64,000 nt of DNA from Alteromonas pelagimontana. Its GTDB lineage: Bacteria > Pseudomonadota > Gammaproteobacteria > Enterobacterales > Alteromonadaceae. Each line of letters starts with the position of its first letter. Position 1 is the first letter of the stretch. The position numbers were made by a program, and so were the translations under genes. The notes under the pieces were generated by a model. That model did no database searches, had not been told where the DNA came from, and worked only from the letters and a program-made list of their open reading frames with translations. Where the stretch lies: contig NZ_CP052766.1 in the NCBI RefSeq assembly GCF_002499975.2, positions 2,046,001 through 2,110,000 of the forward strand. Direction: 5' to 3'. Below are positions 36,352 to 48,092 of this stretch, in pieces.

Positions 36352-37893
36352 TTACCAAGTTTGTGTCGCTTTGAAATTTGTTAAAGCGTCATTCAACTGA
36401 GACTCAATGTCGTCGTTGTAGTTACCTGTTGCATTAATAGTCTTGACCAGTTCAGCATGTTCACTGTGCATGTAAGAATGCAATGCTGCTTCAAAGTCCA
36501 GAATCTTGTTCAATTCTACGTCTTTCAAGAAACCTTTTTCTACCGCGAACAGGGACACGCCCATATCTGCAATGGACAATGGCGTATATTGCTTCTGCTT
36601 CATCAGCTCAGTTACACGCTGGCCGTGTTCTAGCTGTGCACGTGTAGCATCATCAAGGTCTGAGGCAAACTGCGAGAATGCCGCCAACTCACGATACTGT
36701 GCCAGAGCAAGACGAATACCACCACCGAGCTTTTTAACGATCTTAGTTTGTGCTGCACCACCTACACGGGATACAGACACACCAGCGTTAACAGCAGGAC
36801 GGATGCCCGAGTTAAACAAGTCAGTTTCTAAGAAGATCTGACCATCAGTAATTGAGATTACGTTAGTAGGTACGAATGCAGAAACGTCACCAGCCTGCGT
36901 CTCAATGAGAGGCAAGGCGGTTAACGAACCGGTGCGGCCTTTCACTTCACCATTGGTGAAACGCTCTACATATTTTTCATTTACACGTGCGGCACGTTCA
37001 AGCAAACGTGAATGTAGATAAAACACGTCACCAGGATAGGCTTCACGGCCCGGCGGGCGTCGTAGCAGTAGCGAAATTTGACGATAAGCAACTGCTTGCT
37101 TAGACAAGTCATCGTATACAATAAGTGCGTCTTCACCGCGATCGCGGAAGAACTCACCCATAGTACAACCAGAATACGGTGCTAAATATTGCAACGCTGC
37201 AGATTCGGATGCAGAAGCAGCAACAACAATGGTATGAGCCATTGCGCCGTGCTCTTCCAACTTCCGTACTACGTTAGCAATGGTCGAAGCTTTCTGACCA
37301 ACTGCAACATAAATACATTTAATGCCGGAATCTTTCTGGTTGATGATGGCATCAACTGCCATGGCTGTTTTACCAGTCTGACGGTCGCCGATAATCAACT
37401 CACGCTGACCACGACCTACTGGAATCATCGCATCGACAGACTTATAACCAGTCTGTACAGGTTGATCAACCGATTGACGATCGATAACGCCCGGCGCAAT
37501 CTTTTCTACCGGTTCGAAACCTTCAGCATCAATGGCACCTTTACCGTCAATTGGCTCACCCAGCGTGTTAACTACACGGCCAAGGAGCGCACGACCTACT
37601 GGCACCTCTAAAATACGGCCAGTAGACTGTACTTTGGTACCTTCTTGAAGATCCGCGTAAGGACCCATGACTACTGCACCAACAGAGTCACGCTCGAGGT
37701 TCAATGCAATCGCATAGCGACCGCCAGGAAGCTCAATCATTTCACCTTGCATTACATCGGCTAAGCCGTGAATGCGGATAATACCATCGGTTACTGCGAC
37801 GATGGTGCCTTCATTGCGTGCTTCACTGGTAACATTAAACTGTTCAATTCTTTTTTTGATCAGTTCTGCAATTTCAGTGGAATTAAGTTGCAT
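36352..37893 (-). CDS. atpA: ATP synthase F1 alpha subunit
   Basis: A 513-residue alpha subunit with P-loop GDRQTGKT (about 169-176) and conserved [20 protein letters not shown]. It forms the non-catalytic nucleotide sites in F1. The ATG at 37893 ([12 protein letters not shown]) is preferred to an ATG two codons upstream because it matches the E. coli start and gives better spacing from the GGGG ribosome site. It is 13 bp after atpH. Confidence 0.98.
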   Translation of the reverse strand: MQLNSTEIAELIKKRIEQFNVTSEARNEGTIVAVTDGIIRIHGLADVMQGEMIELPGGRYAIALNLERDSVGAVVMGPYADLQEGTKVQSTGRILEVPVGRALLGRVVNTLGEPIDGKGAIDAEGFEPVEKIAPGVIDRQSVDQPVQTGYKSVDAMIPVGRGQRELIIGDRQTGKTAMAVDAIINQKDSGIKCIYVAVGQKASTIANVVRKLEEHGAMAHTIVVAASASESAALQYLAPYSGCTMGEFFRDRGEDALIVYDDLSKQAVAYRQISLLLRRPPGREAYPGDVFYLHSRLLERAARVNEKYVERFTNGEVKGRTGSLTALPLIETQAGDVSAFVPTNVISITDGQIFLETDLFNSGIRPAVNAGVSVSRVGGAAQTKIVKKLGGGIRLALAQYRELAAFSQFASDLDDATRAQLEHGQRVTELMKQKQYTPLSIADMGVSLFAVEKGFLKDVELNKILDFEAALHSYMHSEHAELVKTINATGNYNDDIESQLNDALTNFKATQTW

Positions 37894-37906
37894 GCTCATA
37901 TCCCCG

Positions 37907-38440
37907 TTATGCTTGCAACGCGTCTGCGAGACGGTTCAATTTCGATTTCACGGAACCATCAATAACTGTATCACCGGCTTTCACTATAAATCCGGCAATC
38001 AGGGCAGGGTCCACGTTACAATTAAGCTTCACTTTACGTGCCAAACGTTTCTCTAACGTTGCGCTGAGTTCTGATTTCTGAGCATCAGTCAGAGCAATAG
38101 CGGAAGTCACGTCAACATCGACTTGCTTCTCGTACTCTGCTTTGAACGCATCAAACATTTCAGAAATATCTGGCAGCACCGCTAAACGTTTATTTTCAGC
38201 CAATACCTTAACCAGGTTTTGACCATGTTGGTCGAGTTGCTCACCACACACGTTGATAAAAATGTCCGCCAGCGTGTCTGGGGCAACAGCACCAGTAAGA
38301 TACTGGTGCATTTCTTTGTTGCTCGACACTGCTCCGGCAAAATTCAACATATCTTGCCATTGGGCAATAGCGTTATGCTCGACTGCAAAATCGAAAGCAG
38401 CTTTAGCATAGGGACGAGCAACAGTTGTCAATTCAGACAT
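37907..38440 (-). CDS. atpH: ATP synthase F1 delta subunit
   Basis: A 177-residue delta subunit that joins the peripheral stalk (b subunits) to the top of F1. The opening [20 protein letters not shown] and the C-terminal [20 protein letters not shown] are family signatures. It is 15 bp downstream of atpF. Confidence 0.97.
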   Translation of the reverse strand: MSELTTVARPYAKAAFDFAVEHNAIAQWQDMLNFAGAVSSNKEMHQYLTGAVAPDTLADIFINVCGEQLDQHGQNLVKVLAENKRLAVLPDISEMFDAFKAEYEKQVDVDVTSAIALTDAQKSELSATLEKRLARKVKLNCNVDPALIAGFIVKAGDTVIDGSVKSKLNRLADALQA

Positions 38441-38455
38441 GGCTCATCACCTCCG

Positions 38456-38926
38456 TTAAAGTTCTGCGACAAGTTTTTCAACAATGTCGTTTTGTGAATT
38501 TGCATCGATTTCGCGTTGTAGAATCTGCTGTGCGCCAGCTACTGCAAGAGCAGCAACCTGCTTGCGCAGTTCCTCTTTGGCACGATTGCGCTCAGCTTCT
38601 ATTTCGGCGTAACCTTGAGCGATAATTTTTTCGCGTTCGGCCTGACCACGTTGCGTCTCTTCATCAACAAGTTGATTAGCACGCTTCTTGGCTTGCTCGA
38701 TAATCTCAGTTGCTTTCGCCTTCGCTTCTTTTAACTGCTCAGTGGCTTTCTCCTGAGCAAGTTCCAGGTCTTTCTCTGCACGTACAGAAGCTTCAAGCCC
38801 ATCGGCAATTTTCTTCTGACGATCTTCGATCGCATTCAGCAGCGGCGGCCATACATATTTCATGCAGAACCACACAAAGACCATAAACGCGATTAACTGA
38901 CCTATTAGAGTGGCGTTAATATTCAC
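38456..38926 (-). CDS. atpF: ATP synthase Fo b subunit
   Basis: A 156-residue b subunit. One N-terminal membrane helix ([20 protein letters not shown]) is followed by a long charged coiled coil (about 35-140) that forms the peripheral stator stalk. Length equals E. coli AtpF. It lies 48 bp after atpE. Confidence 0.97.
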   Translation of the reverse strand: MNINATLIGQLIAFMVFVWFCMKYVWPPLLNAIEDRQKKIADGLEASVRAEKDLELAQEKATEQLKEAKAKATEIIEQAKKRANQLVDEETQRGQAEREKIIAQGYAEIEAERNRAKEELRKQVAALAVAGAQQILQREIDANSQNDIVEKLVAEL

Positions 38927-38974
38927 AACCGCTCCTCCTCATAAATGTTCGCTAATAAGATGGATTTAATAAAA

Positions 38975-39214
<240 letters not shown>

Positions 39215-39305
39215 TTAAATATTAAAAGTTAAAGCAAAATTAAAAACTGTTTCAATTGCAGCCCGAGCGCTTACAGGCACGCCAGGCTGCACCTGTCTTT
39301 CTTTG

Positions 39306-40169
<864 letters not shown>

Positions 40170-40260
40170 TCAACCCAAATTTTAAAGTGTAAAAACTTTT
40201 TCATGTTCCGCTGTGGTCTTGGTACTACTGCTAGCCCTGACCTGACTTACTTGTTTTATA

Positions 40261-40665
40261 TTATTGTCGACGGAACAACGCCACCCAATAGGTGACGGTT
40301 GTAACGGCGTAAGCGAGAAAAACCGCTATAGGGTCTGCATGCATTCCCTTAAAGGCCACTACAAATAAGATGACTGTCATTGCCAGTTTAACTTTTGCTC
40401 CCTGGCTAAAGCTTCGCGCAACGAGCTCGTTTTTAGAGGCTCCAGCATAACGAAACGCGAACACTGCGAATAACGCGTTGGGCAAGATGCTTATTAGCGC
40501 ACCGATGCCTGTAGAAACAGCAATACTAGATGAGATGAACCACGACGAGAAAAGTACCAGCAAGACCGCAATACCGAGCTGATAAATAGTGCCTTTTTTG
40601 GCTAACCGCTTGCCGTTGGCAGCCAGGTCTCTTTTCACAATCACTCTCAGGTTGTTCAAGCCCAC
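40261..40665 (-). CDS. atpI: ATP synthase accessory protein I
   Basis: A 134-residue membrane protein with four hydrophobic segments and the AtpI/UncI pattern GIGALISILPNALFAVFAFR, which helps assemble the c-ring. It is the first gene of the operon, 95 bp before atpB. The 176 bp between it and parB probably hold the operon promoter. Confidence 0.92.
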   Translation of the reverse strand: MGLNNLRVIVKRDLAANGKRLAKKGTIYQLGIAVLLVLFSSWFISSSIAVSTGIGALISILPNALFAVFAFRYAGASKNELVARSFSQGAKVKLAMTVILFVVAFKGMHADPIAVFLAYAVTTVTYWVALFRRQ

Positions 40666-40841
40666 TTAAAAAGCGTCAGAAGTATACTGTTTTACCGATA
40701 ATTTTCAACAGTACATCGTATATTGGAAGCTATTTAAGCGCTTTTCTGCCGGAATATCAGGTTGCCTGAGCATTCTATACGAAATAACAATCTCAAACCT
40801 AACAATTAATTAACAAATCACGGGTTTTTTCTTGCCGCTTG

Positions 40842-41717
40842 CTACTTGATTCTGGACAAGATTCCGTCCAACTGGTCTAAATCATTAAAACTTATCACTA
40901 ACTTACCTTTACCACGAAGATTGTGATCAATAGACACCTGCGCCCCTAAGTTTTCCGAAAGGCTTGTTACCAGATTCTGAACATCTGGATCAATTTTCTT
41001 TTCGGTTTTGGGCTTTTCCGGTTCAAGAAATTTTCGAATGAGCTTTTCCGTATCGCGAACAGTGAGCCCTTTGCCCGACACTACCTGAGCAGCCTCAGAT
41101 TGCATGTCACCGTCCAGCGCCAATAGCGCCCGTGCATGACCCATTTCAATATCGCCATGTTCTAACAGCAGCTTTACGTCTTCATTTAGGTTATTCAGCC
41201 GTAAAAGATTTGTGACAGTAGTACGAGATTTTCCAACCGCAGCAGCGGTTTCCGCATGCGTGAGTTCAAACTCTTTCATCAAACGGTCGAGCGCCTGAGC
41301 TTCTTCCATGGCATTGAGATCTTCGCGCTGAATGTTTTCAATCAGTGCAATAGCTACCGCGGCTTCATCAGGGACATTTTTGATAAGACACGGCACCACA
41401 TCAAGCTGTGCTAACTGTGCAGCGCGCCAGCGCCGTTCCCCGGCAATGATTTCGTACTCGTTTTCCCCCACTGTACGCACAACAATAGGTTGAATTATGC
41501 CTTGCGATCGTATCGAAGACGCTAATTCCTCCAGCGCTTCTGGAGACATATCTTTACGCGGCTGGTATTTGCCAGGCTTCAAATATTCGATAGGCAGTTT
41601 ATTAAGTTCGCTTTGCTCAGCGGCACTGGCGTTTTGTTCTTGCTGACGGGATGAAGACTGACTAGTCGCTAACAGCGCATCTAAGCCACGTCCTAGTCCT
41701 CTTTTTTTCGCTGACAT
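40842..41717 (-). CDS. parB: Chromosome-partitioning protein ParB
   Basis: A 291-residue ParB. The N-terminus (SAKKRGLGRGLDALLA) is typical, GERRWRAAQLA carries the CTP-binding/parS-clamp motif near 93-103, the HTH (ELTHAETAAAVGKSRTTVTN) lies near 151-170, and the C-terminal dimer domain ends the protein. It loads at parS and slides on DNA; two parS-like sites occur in recF in this window. It follows parA after 51 bp. Confidence 0.97.
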   Translation of the reverse strand: MSAKKRGLGRGLDALLATSQSSSRQQEQNASAAEQSELNKLPIEYLKPGKYQPRKDMSPEALEELASSIRSQGIIQPIVVRTVGENEYEIIAGERRWRAAQLAQLDVVPCLIKNVPDEAAVAIALIENIQREDLNAMEEAQALDRLMKEFELTHAETAAAVGKSRTTVTNLLRLNNLNEDVKLLLEHGDIEMGHARALLALDGDMQSEAAQVVSGKGLTVRDTEKLIRKFLEPEKPKTEKKIDPDVQNLVTSLSENLGAQVSIDHNLRGKGKLVISFNDLDQLDGILSRIK

Positions 41718-41768
41718 AGTTTCCTCAAAGACTTACACCGAATGTCTGGCGAAGATACCAGAATATTA

Positions 41769-42563
41769 TTAACTTGCTTTCGCCGGAGTTTGCTGGGGCT
41801 TATCCCGCCTTCTTAAAATTTCACCAGCCAATGATAAATAAGCTTTTGCGCCGGTTGAAGACTTATCGTAATACATCGCAGGCGTACCAAAGCTAGGTGC
41901 CTCAGCAAGACGCACATTACGCGGAATAACCGTGCGATAGACCTGCTCGCCAAAGTGGCGTTTCAACTGTTCGGATACATCATTGGCAAGGCGATTGCGT
42001 GGATCATACATGGTTCGCAACACACCTTCTATCTTCAGTTGCGGATTGACCACCGAAGCCAGCTTTTGAATAGTGTCCATCAGGGCGGTCAAACCCTCCA
42101 GCGCATAGTATTCACATTGCATCGGCACCAAAACGGAATCTGCAGCCGCGAGAGCATTAACGGTGAGCTGATTAAGTGAAGGCGGACAATCAATGAAAAT
42201 AAAGTCGTAATAGTCCATAACCGGCTTTAATGCGTTGCGCAGACGTACTTCCCGCGCAAACATTTCCATTAATTTAATTTCCGCAGCAGTCACATCACCA
42301 TTGGCCGCTACCAAATCATACTTACCTGCAGTCTCACGAATAATCACATCTTCGGCAGGCTTCTCTTCAATCAATAACTCATAACATGTGGCTTCAGCGT
42401 CATATTTATCAACGCCACTGCCCATCGTTGCATTCCCCTGAGGATCCAGGTCAATCAACAATACCTTTCTTTTGGTTGCTGCCATTGACGCGGCCACATT
42501 GACTGCTGTTGTGGTCTTACCCACGCCACCTTTTTGATTCGCAATCGCGATAACCTTAGCCAC
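41769..42563 (-). CDS. parA: Chromosome-partitioning ATPase ParA/Soj
   Basis: A 264-residue ParA with the deviant Walker A NQKGGVGKTTTAVN at the N-terminus, IDLDPQGNATMG (Walker A'), and FIFIDCPPSLNQLT (Walker B). The GTG at 42563 is chosen because it gives the usual opening (V/M)AKVIAIANQKGG, leaving 11 bp after rsmG. An upstream ATG at 42629 would extend into rsmG. It moves ParB-parS complexes along the nucleoid. Confidence 0.96.
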   Translation of the reverse strand: MAKVIAIANQKGGVGKTTTAVNVAASMAATKRKVLLIDLDPQGNATMGSGVDKYDAEATCYELLIEEKPAEDVIIRETAGKYDLVAANGDVTAAEIKLMEMFAREVRLRNALKPVMDYYDFIFIDCPPSLNQLTVNALAAADSVLVPMQCEYYALEGLTALMDTIQKLASVVNPQLKIEGVLRTMYDPRNRLANDVSEQLKRHFGEQVYRTVIPRNVRLAEAPSFGTPAMYYDKSSTGAKAYLSLAGEILRRRDKPQQTPAKAS

Positions 42564-42574
42564 AATGAATCCCG

Positions 42575-43219
42575 TTACACTTTTCGTATAGTCACTAAAT
42601 GACGCTCTCCGATAAGATCCGGCACGCAAAGAGCGGTCACCGAATCGACTTGAAAGTGATAGCTAACTTGCGTAATCTCGTCCTGCGGATACTGTCCTTT
42701 CAGCGCCAGAAATTCCCCCGATGAATCTACCAGATGCGCGCACCAGTGCAACATATCTTTTAGGGAAGCAAAAGCACGGCTTATCACTACGTCGTACAGA
42801 GGATCAGGTTGATGGTCTTCAACCCGACTATGGATGGGGGTGACATTGTCGACACCGAGTTCATGGGCGCACTGCTTCATAAATCTTACCCGTTTGCCCA
42901 GACTGTCCAGTAAGGTGAATTCGGTATGGGGAAGTACAATGGCCAGAGGAAAGCCTGGCAGTCCCGGTCCAGTTCCTACATCGATTACACGGTTGGCGAT
43001 GATGAACGGCTTTACCGTAAGAGAATCCAGGATATGCTTTACCATCATTTGCTCAGGATCTCTCACCGACGTCAAATTATAGGCTTTATTCCATTTGTGC
43101 AAACGTTCTACATAGCCAACTAATTTCAGTTGCTGTTCTTCACTGACAGCGAAACCTAATTTATCGAGACCAACGCTAAGAATATCAGCTAATTTTGCCG
43201 AGTTTATTGTCCTGCTCAC
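42575..43219 (-). CDS. rsmG: 16S rRNA (guanine-527-N7)-methyltransferase
   Basis: A 214-residue SAM-dependent methyltransferase (GidB) that makes m7G527 in 16S rRNA. The SAM motif is [17 protein letters not shown] (about 97-113) and [11 protein letters not shown] near 49 is typical. It overlaps the mnmG end by 4 nt and is followed by parA, the standard gammaproteobacterial order. Confidence 0.97.
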   Translation of the reverse strand: MSRTINSAKLADILSVGLDKLGFAVSEEQQLKLVGYVERLHKWNKAYNLTSVRDPEQMMVKHILDSLTVKPFIIANRVIDVGTGPGLPGFPLAIVLPHTEFTLLDSLGKRVRFMKQCAHELGVDNVTPIHSRVEDHQPDPLYDVVISRAFASLKDMLHWCAHLVDSSGEFLALKGQYPQDEITQVSYHFQVDSVTALCVPDLIGERHLVTIRKV

Positions 43220-45117
43220 GCGCTGATACGCTCCTGTTTTCGCAGCATGCCGTGCTTTTTCAAATACACCAGCAAAAGAGAAATTGCAGCTGGCGTGATA
43301 CCGGAAATACGCGCAGCCTTACCCACAGTTTCTGGGCGCGCTTCGCTAAGCTTTGCTACAACTTCATTAGACAATCCGGAAATTTGACTGTAATTAAAAT
43401 CCATGGGTAACAGTGTATTTTCGTGGCGCTGAGTTTTTGCGATTTCTTCCAATTGCCGCGTAATGTAACCCGCGTACTTAATTTGAATCTCAACCTGTTC
43501 TGCAGCAATAGGATCCGTTAAACCTGGGCCAAGGCTATCTATCGCCATTAAGGCGCTGTAGGTCATCTCAGGGCGCCGGATCAGTTCTTCCAAAGTATGC
43601 TCCCGGTTTACCGGATTTTTCAGCATAGGGTTCAGTTCAGGCACAGCGACATGATCAGGATGCACCCAGTGGCTGCGTAAACGTTGCTGTTCACGTTCCA
43701 CTGCTTCCAACTTGGCATTGAAAGCGGCCCAGCGATCGTCATCTACCAATCCGATTTCCCTGCCCACGGCCGTCAAACGGATGTCAGCATTATCTTCACG
43801 CAGCAATAGCCGATACTCGGCACGGCTGGTAAACATGCGATAGGGCTCTTTGGTCCCCATCGTCGCCAGATCGTCAATCAATACTCCCATGTAAGCCTGA
43901 TCCCGGCGCAGCAAGAAAGGATCTTTTTGTTGCACCCGTAAGGCTGCATTTGCGCCCGCAATCAAACCTTGCGCTCCGGCTTCTTCATAGCCGGTGGTGC
44001 CATTGATCTGACCAGCAAAATACAGACCTTCAATAAACTTGGTTTCCAGCGTTTGCTTCAGATCTCTCGGATCAAAGAAGTCATATTCGATCGCGTAACC
44101 TGGACGCACGATATGAGCATTTTCAAATCCGCGAATGGATCGAACAAGATCCACCTGCACATCAAAGGGCAAACTTGTAGAGATACCGTTTGGATAAACC
44201 TCGATACTGTTTAATCCTTCAGGTTCCACAAAGATCTGGTGAGAAGATTTATCAGCAAAACGATTAATTTTATCTTCAATACTGGGGCAATAGCGAGGCC
44301 CGATCCCTTCGATCACGCCGGTATACATGGGGGACCGATCTAAGCCTGAGCGAATGATGTCGTGCGTTCTCTCATTGGTATGAGTGATGTAACAAGAAAT
44401 TTGCTGTGGATGCATCTCTCTGCTGCCCATAAAAGAGAATACCGGGGTCGGGGCGTCGCCCGGTTGCGGCTGCATCACACTATAGTCCAGCGTTCTGGCA
44501 TCTAATCGGGCAGGAGTGCCGGTTTTCAGTCGATCAACTCGAAACGGTAAAGCGCGCAAACGTTCGGCTAAAGCAATGGAAGGCGGATCGCCAGCACGAC
44601 CCCCGCGATAATTCTCCAGGCCAATATGGATCGTACCGCCAAGGAAGGTGCCTACTGTCAATACCACAGACTTTGCTTTAAATTTTAGTCCCATCTGTGT
44701 AACTACACCGGCAATGCGATTGTTTTCAATAATTACATCATCGCAGCTTTGCTGAAACAGCGTTAGGTTGGGCTGGTTTTCCACGATTTTGCGAATGGCT
44801 TGACGATACAAGGTGCGATCCGCTTGTGCTCTTGTAGCACGAACAGCCGGGCCTTTACTCGAATTTAATGTACGAAATTGGATCCCGCCCTGATCGATGG
44901 CCAGAGCCATTGCACCGCCTAATGCGTCAATTTCTTTTACCAGATGGCCTTTACCGATCCCACCAATAGCGGGATTACAGGACATCTGCCCGATGGTCTC
45001 AATATTGTGAGTTAGCAAAAGCGTATTGGCACCCATGCGTGCAGCTGCCAAAGCTGCTTCTGTGCCAGCATGACCACCACCTACAACGATGACATCAAAC
45101 GGTTGCTGATAAAACAT
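43216..45117 (-). CDS. mnmG: tRNA uridine-5-carboxymethylaminomethyl modification enzyme
   Basis: A 633-residue FAD protein (GidA) that, with MnmE, installs the cmnm5 group at the wobble uridine of certain tRNAs. The FAD motif is [12 protein letters not shown] near the start; further signatures are [20 protein letters not shown] and [17 protein letters not shown]. The ATG at 45117 ([12 protein letters not shown]) is preferred to one 11 codons upstream. It is transcribed away from oriC, the conserved arrangement. Confidence 0.98.
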   Translation of the reverse strand: MFYQQPFDVIVVGGGHAGTEAALAAARMGANTLLLTHNIETIGQMSCNPAIGGIGKGHLVKEIDALGGAMALAIDQGGIQFRTLNSSKGPAVRATRAQADRTLYRQAIRKIVENQPNLTLFQQSCDDVIIENNRIAGVVTQMGLKFKAKSVVLTVGTFLGGTIHIGLENYRGGRAGDPPSIALAERLRALPFRVDRLKTGTPARLDARTLDYSVMQPQPGDAPTPVFSFMGSREMHPQQISCYITHTNERTHDIIRSGLDRSPMYTGVIEGIGPRYCPSIEDKINRFADKSSHQIFVEPEGLNSIEVYPNGISTSLPFDVQVDLVRSIRGFENAHIVRPGYAIEYDFFDPRDLKQTLETKFIEGLYFAGQINGTTGYEEAGAQGLIAGANAALRVQQKDPFLLRRDQAYMGVLIDDLATMGTKEPYRMFTSRAEYRLLLREDNADIRLTAVGREIGLVDDDRWAAFNAKLEAVEREQQRLRSHWVHPDHVAVPELNPMLKNPVNREHTLEELIRRPEMTYSALMAIDSLGPGLTDPIAAEQVEIQIKYAGYITRQLEEIAKTQRHENTLLPMDFNYSQISGLSNEVVAKLSEARPETVGKAARISGITPAAISLLLVYLKKHGMLRKQERISA

Positions 45118-45247
45118 GTTTAACCTCACAAAAACCAAAGCGTTCAGCAATTTTGAAGTTGCTGAAAAAAGGGCGCGTATTTTAGCTGAGTTATTGCCTA
45201 AAGAAAATGGTTAAATTTTCTGCAAATTATTTGCAAATGGGCAAAAG

Positions 45248-45690
45248 GATCGTCGCTATTTATTATAGGATCTTATTAGATCTTCTTATTTTTATTACTA
45301 TTAGGATCGCAGCGATCTGTTGATAAGCCATAAAAAATCTTCCAGATCATGCAATTGTAAGATCAATAACCCTTGTACAGATGGGATCATAACACTCTCC
45401 TGATCCTGTGTATAAGCGGGGTAGTTATCCACATATGGCAAAACCAAAAAAGTTGTGCTGATCATGATCAGAGGTTATGCACAGTGGATCTTAGGATCTT
45501 ATTCACACCCCTGATTAAGGTGTGATCGCATTGGGGATAACCTGTCGATGAGATCGTGCTAAAGATCAAAGTATGCCCGCTTTTGGCGGGCTTGATCAGG
45601 ATCTTGGTTGTGGATGAGATCTTTTCCACATTGATCATAACTTCACACATAAATATTTTCGATCCCACGCTATTATTGATGATCATTTGA
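45248..45690. other. oriC: Chromosomal replication origin oriC
   Basis: About 440 bp next to mnmG with about 22 GATC sites (around two would be expected by chance), consistent with Dam/SeqA control. AT-rich 13-mer-like repeats are at the mnmG side (GATCTTATTAG at 45269, GATCTTCTTATTTTT at 45279, GATCTGTTGATAA at 45314). DnaA boxes are TTATCCACA 45425-45433, TGTGTATAA 45407-45415, TTATGCACA 45475-45483, TTATTCACA 45499-45507, TGTGGATGA 45609-45617 and TTTTCCACA 45622-45630. A GCCCGC/GCGGGC hairpin lies at 45575-45591. Layout is E. coli-like. Confidence 0.93.
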
Positions 45691-46123
45691 GAAATTTTTT
45701 ACCTTTTTTATTACTACCTATCAAAAATAGTACAGAATTTTACCACCTGTGTTGCTGGCGACTTGATCATTTTAAAAGTTAAATACTAATTTAGCGGTAA
45801 TAGAAACGTCAGAACGAGGAATTGATCATCTTTTTAAAGGTCGTGTAACTGGATTCGCAAAGCGGTTGCCACTTTTTCCATGATCTATGGGCACTAATTC
45901 GTTTTACTGAACTGATCTTATAGAAGAAAGGAGGGAAATGTGGCTAATTTATACTGATCTGCCTGATGTTTAGGCTGCCGTTATCACTGCCAAAAGACTT
46001 GATAAAATCGCGCTGGAAGCGGTAAAGTTCGACATTAAGCTGATGGAATCAGGCCGTTACTGCTGTTGAGCATAAGCAGCAAATCAATGAAGGGATCGGT
46101 AGAAATTTTCTGGCAAGGTTAAA
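45691..46123. other. Non-coding flank of oriC with a broken short frame
   Basis: No intact gene. A strong ribosome site (AAGGAGGGAA) precedes ATG at 45938, but the frame (MWLIYTDLPDV) stops at 45971. Past that stop it stays open for 29 more codons (AAVITAKRLDKIALEAVKFD, then IKLMESGRYCC). It may be a decayed small gene. GATC is less frequent here than in the oriC core. Confidence 0.4.
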
Positions 46124-46157
46124 AAACGCACTTTTGTGATATGAAAATAGTGCGTTT
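46124..46157 (-). terminator. Terminator of the mnmE-dnaC transcript
   Basis: On the minus strand, arms AAACGCACT and AGTGCGTTT with an A/T-rich middle form a long hairpin ending in a T-run, just after the dnaC-like stop. It would keep transcription from entering oriC. Confidence 0.75.
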
Positions 46158-46163
46158 AGCATT

Positions 46164-46985
46164 CTATCTTACTTGATTAGGCTGGTAACGTGGCGTGACA
46201 TCTGACGCTTCCGCTTCATCTGCTGCCAATCCTGAGCGTCTGCTAGGCCCTGAGAAACGTACCTTGTACGTATCGTATTCTTTCAGCGATTCGAAGCAAT
46301 ATCTGCCCAGAGCATGTTCAAGCTCTGCTAAATTGTGATTAGTGATAAGGATGCAGTTTTTCTTGTTCACCAATCGTTGTCTGAGCAGGTTTCCTAACCA
46401 GCTTTGAGTGTTTTTCTTAAGCACCGATTCATTCACACAGACTTCATCGAGAATGAGCAAATCTACATCGAGAAGCTCCTGATGGGCGGCGCGAAATTTT
46501 TGGCCTATGTTATCCTGTGCACTAAAATCATAAGAAAAATAGCGTAGCTCCAACATGGTGGAGAGTTGCCGGTACAATACGGTAATTTCGTATTGATCAA
46601 TCAACTGGTGGGCAATGGCACCTGCTATGTGCGATTTACCGCGGCCATAATCACCATAAAACAGCATCATGTGAGATCCTTCATCCCGCCAGGCTTTATC
46701 TTCGTGAGCGGCAATGAAAGATTGGGCGATACTTACAGCTTCAATGACATCATCGCTGTCTTCGACCAAATTTGCGAACGTCCACTTAGGGTTCAGATCT
46801 GACCGACCGTGAAGATCGTTAATTCGCTGTTTCTTACTATTTTGCTGAAGTTGCTGGATCTCAGCATTCGCCTGTTGCTCATACTGCTTACGCAGGGTTT
46901 GATAATCGACGTAAGCGTCATCTGCAGGAGCAGCTTTTCCCATAGCTTTGGCCAAATTGTTTATACGATCTTTAATAGAATCCAT
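46164..46985 (-). CDS. dnaC: DnaC-like helicase loader ATPase
   Basis: A 273-residue AAA+ helicase loader. Walker A GDYGRGKS is at 111-118 and Walker B LLILDEV near 176-182, with LITNHNLAEL as sensor I. The N-terminal 70 residues are charged and helical, as in the DnaB-binding part of DnaC. It starts 2 bp after the dnaT-like gene and is the gene nearest oriC on this side. Similarity to DnaC is clear in motifs; a DnaI-type or phage-type loader is the alternative. Confidence 0.85.
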   Translation of the reverse strand: MDSIKDRINNLAKAMGKAAPADDAYVDYQTLRKQYEQQANAEIQQLQQNSKKQRINDLHGRSDLNPKWTFANLVEDSDDVIEAVSIAQSFIAAHEDKAWRDEGSHMMLFYGDYGRGKSHIAGAIAHQLIDQYEITVLYRQLSTMLELRYFSYDFSAQDNIGQKFRAAHQELLDVDLLILDEVCVNESVLKKNTQSWLGNLLRQRLVNKKNCILITNHNLAELEHALGRYCFESLKEYDTYKVRFSGPSRRSGLAADEAEASDVTPRYQPNQVR

Positions 46986-46987
46986 AG

Positions 46988-47647
46988 CTATGACTTTTTC
47001 GTTGAGGAATATTTTTCTACTAATCTGCGGGCATTATCATCCGCTTCAATACCTGGCGCAACCGAGACTTTCTGCGTTCCGACTTTTTTTACCGGTGTCA
47101 TACCCATTGCTGTGCGTTTGTATTTAATGGCGTAAGCAAATTTCTGCGTCCACTGAAAGTGGCTGAAGACAGAAGACGGGCGACCTAGCCAGTAGGCGAT
47201 GAATTCACCTATATCTTCTTCTTCGTACGTTTTATCGATAATACCCAGCAGGCTAGCCATTTCTTCAAATAACGCATTGTCGGGCCGCCAGCGCGTTGTC
47301 ATTTCCTGATGCTGGCGATGCAGATGAGAAAAATTGTTCTGCTGATCAGTGCAGAGCGGCAACAGCAAGGTTTGCGCGTTTAAAGACTGGTCGAGTGTAT
47401 GCGCGTCGGGTAGTGCAATGAGCCCCGCATGTTCTAGCTGGCGAAGCAGGCTGTTGATCTGGCGCCCGCGGGAATAGGGTTTAGCGTCTTGATCGGCATT
47501 CAACAGAGCGAGTAGGTGCTTATAATTTAACGGTTCTGTTGTCGCTGAGGTGGTGTTGGCGGTAGGGCGCAGACCAAGACAATAGAGTACCCGGGCATCG
47601 TTGGAAATCCCGCTGCAAAGCGCATGATATTCTGCCTGGGTAAACAC
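46988..47647 (-). CDS. dnaT: DnaT-like primosomal protein
   Basis: A 219-residue protein with a DnaT-type C-terminal domain: WRPDNALFEEMASLLGIIDK, then IGEFIAYWLGRPSSVFSHFQWTQKF (split here by a few residues), the W/R-P-rich segment that binds DnaB/DnaC and ssDNA. The N-terminal half resembles a small winged-helix (YKHLLALLNA, QINSLLRQLEHAGLIAL). It precedes the dnaC-like gene directly, matching the E. coli dnaTC pair. It follows mioC by 5 bp. Confidence 0.82.
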   Translation of the reverse strand: MFTQAEYHALCSGISNDARVLYCLGLRPTANTTSATTEPLNYKHLLALLNADQDAKPYSRGRQINSLLRQLEHAGLIALPDAHTLDQSLNAQTLLLPLCTDQQNNFSHLHRQHQEMTTRWRPDNALFEEMASLLGIIDKTYEEEDIGEFIAYWLGRPSSVFSHFQWTQKFAYAIKYKRTAMGMTPVKKVGTQKVSVAPGIEADDNARRLVEKYSSTKKS

Positions 47648-47652
47648 GGTGA

Positions 47653-48090
47653 CTACGCCTTATTTAACTGCGCTTCAAACCATTCAATTGCGGCATCTTC
47701 CGGAATAGGGTGATTGAGTACATCAATAAAAAATGGCTCTGCAAGTAGAGTAGCGCCTTTTTCGGTAATCAGCGTACTCATATTTTTTGCTGCAAAACAA
47801 AATGTATCGTAACTGCTATCGCCCAGGCCAATGATATAGGCGTTCACACCGGATAAATCAACTGCGGCAACTTCTTTCGTAAAGGGTTGAATGTTGTCAG
47901 GAAAATCGCCGGCGCCATGGGTGGATGTGCAAACTATCCAGGTACTTCCTGAAGAGATTTCTCCGTACTGGGGAGTAAGCTGAATTTCTGCCTCGTGGCC
48001 GGCGCTTTTAATGACTTCTGCCAGTGCGTCTGCCACATACTCGGCGGCTCCAAGCACTGATCCAACCAATATGGTGTAGTGTGATGACAT
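47653..48090 (-). CDS. mioC: Flavodoxin-like protein MioC
   Basis: A 145-residue flavodoxin-fold FMN protein. FMN contacts are visible in ILVGSVLGAAEYVAD, CTSTHGAGDFPDN and IIGLGDSSYDTFCFA. MioC is an electron carrier first linked to biotin synthesis and is encoded beside oriC in enterics. The ATG at 48090 lies 2 bp after the mnmE stop. Here dnaT and dnaC separate it from the origin. Confidence 0.93.
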   Translation of the reverse strand: MSSHYTILVGSVLGAAEYVADALAEVIKSAGHEAEIQLTPQYGEISSGSTWIVCTSTHGAGDFPDNIQPFTKEVAAVDLSGVNAYIIGLGDSSYDTFCFAAKNMSTLITEKGATLLAEPFFIDVLNHPIPEDAAIEWFEAQLNKA

Positions 48091-48092
48091 GA

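Noticed and set aside
45468..45686. 72-codon minus-strand frame inside oriC
   Set aside because: It lies across DnaA boxes and GATC sites and its product has no domain. A chance frame.
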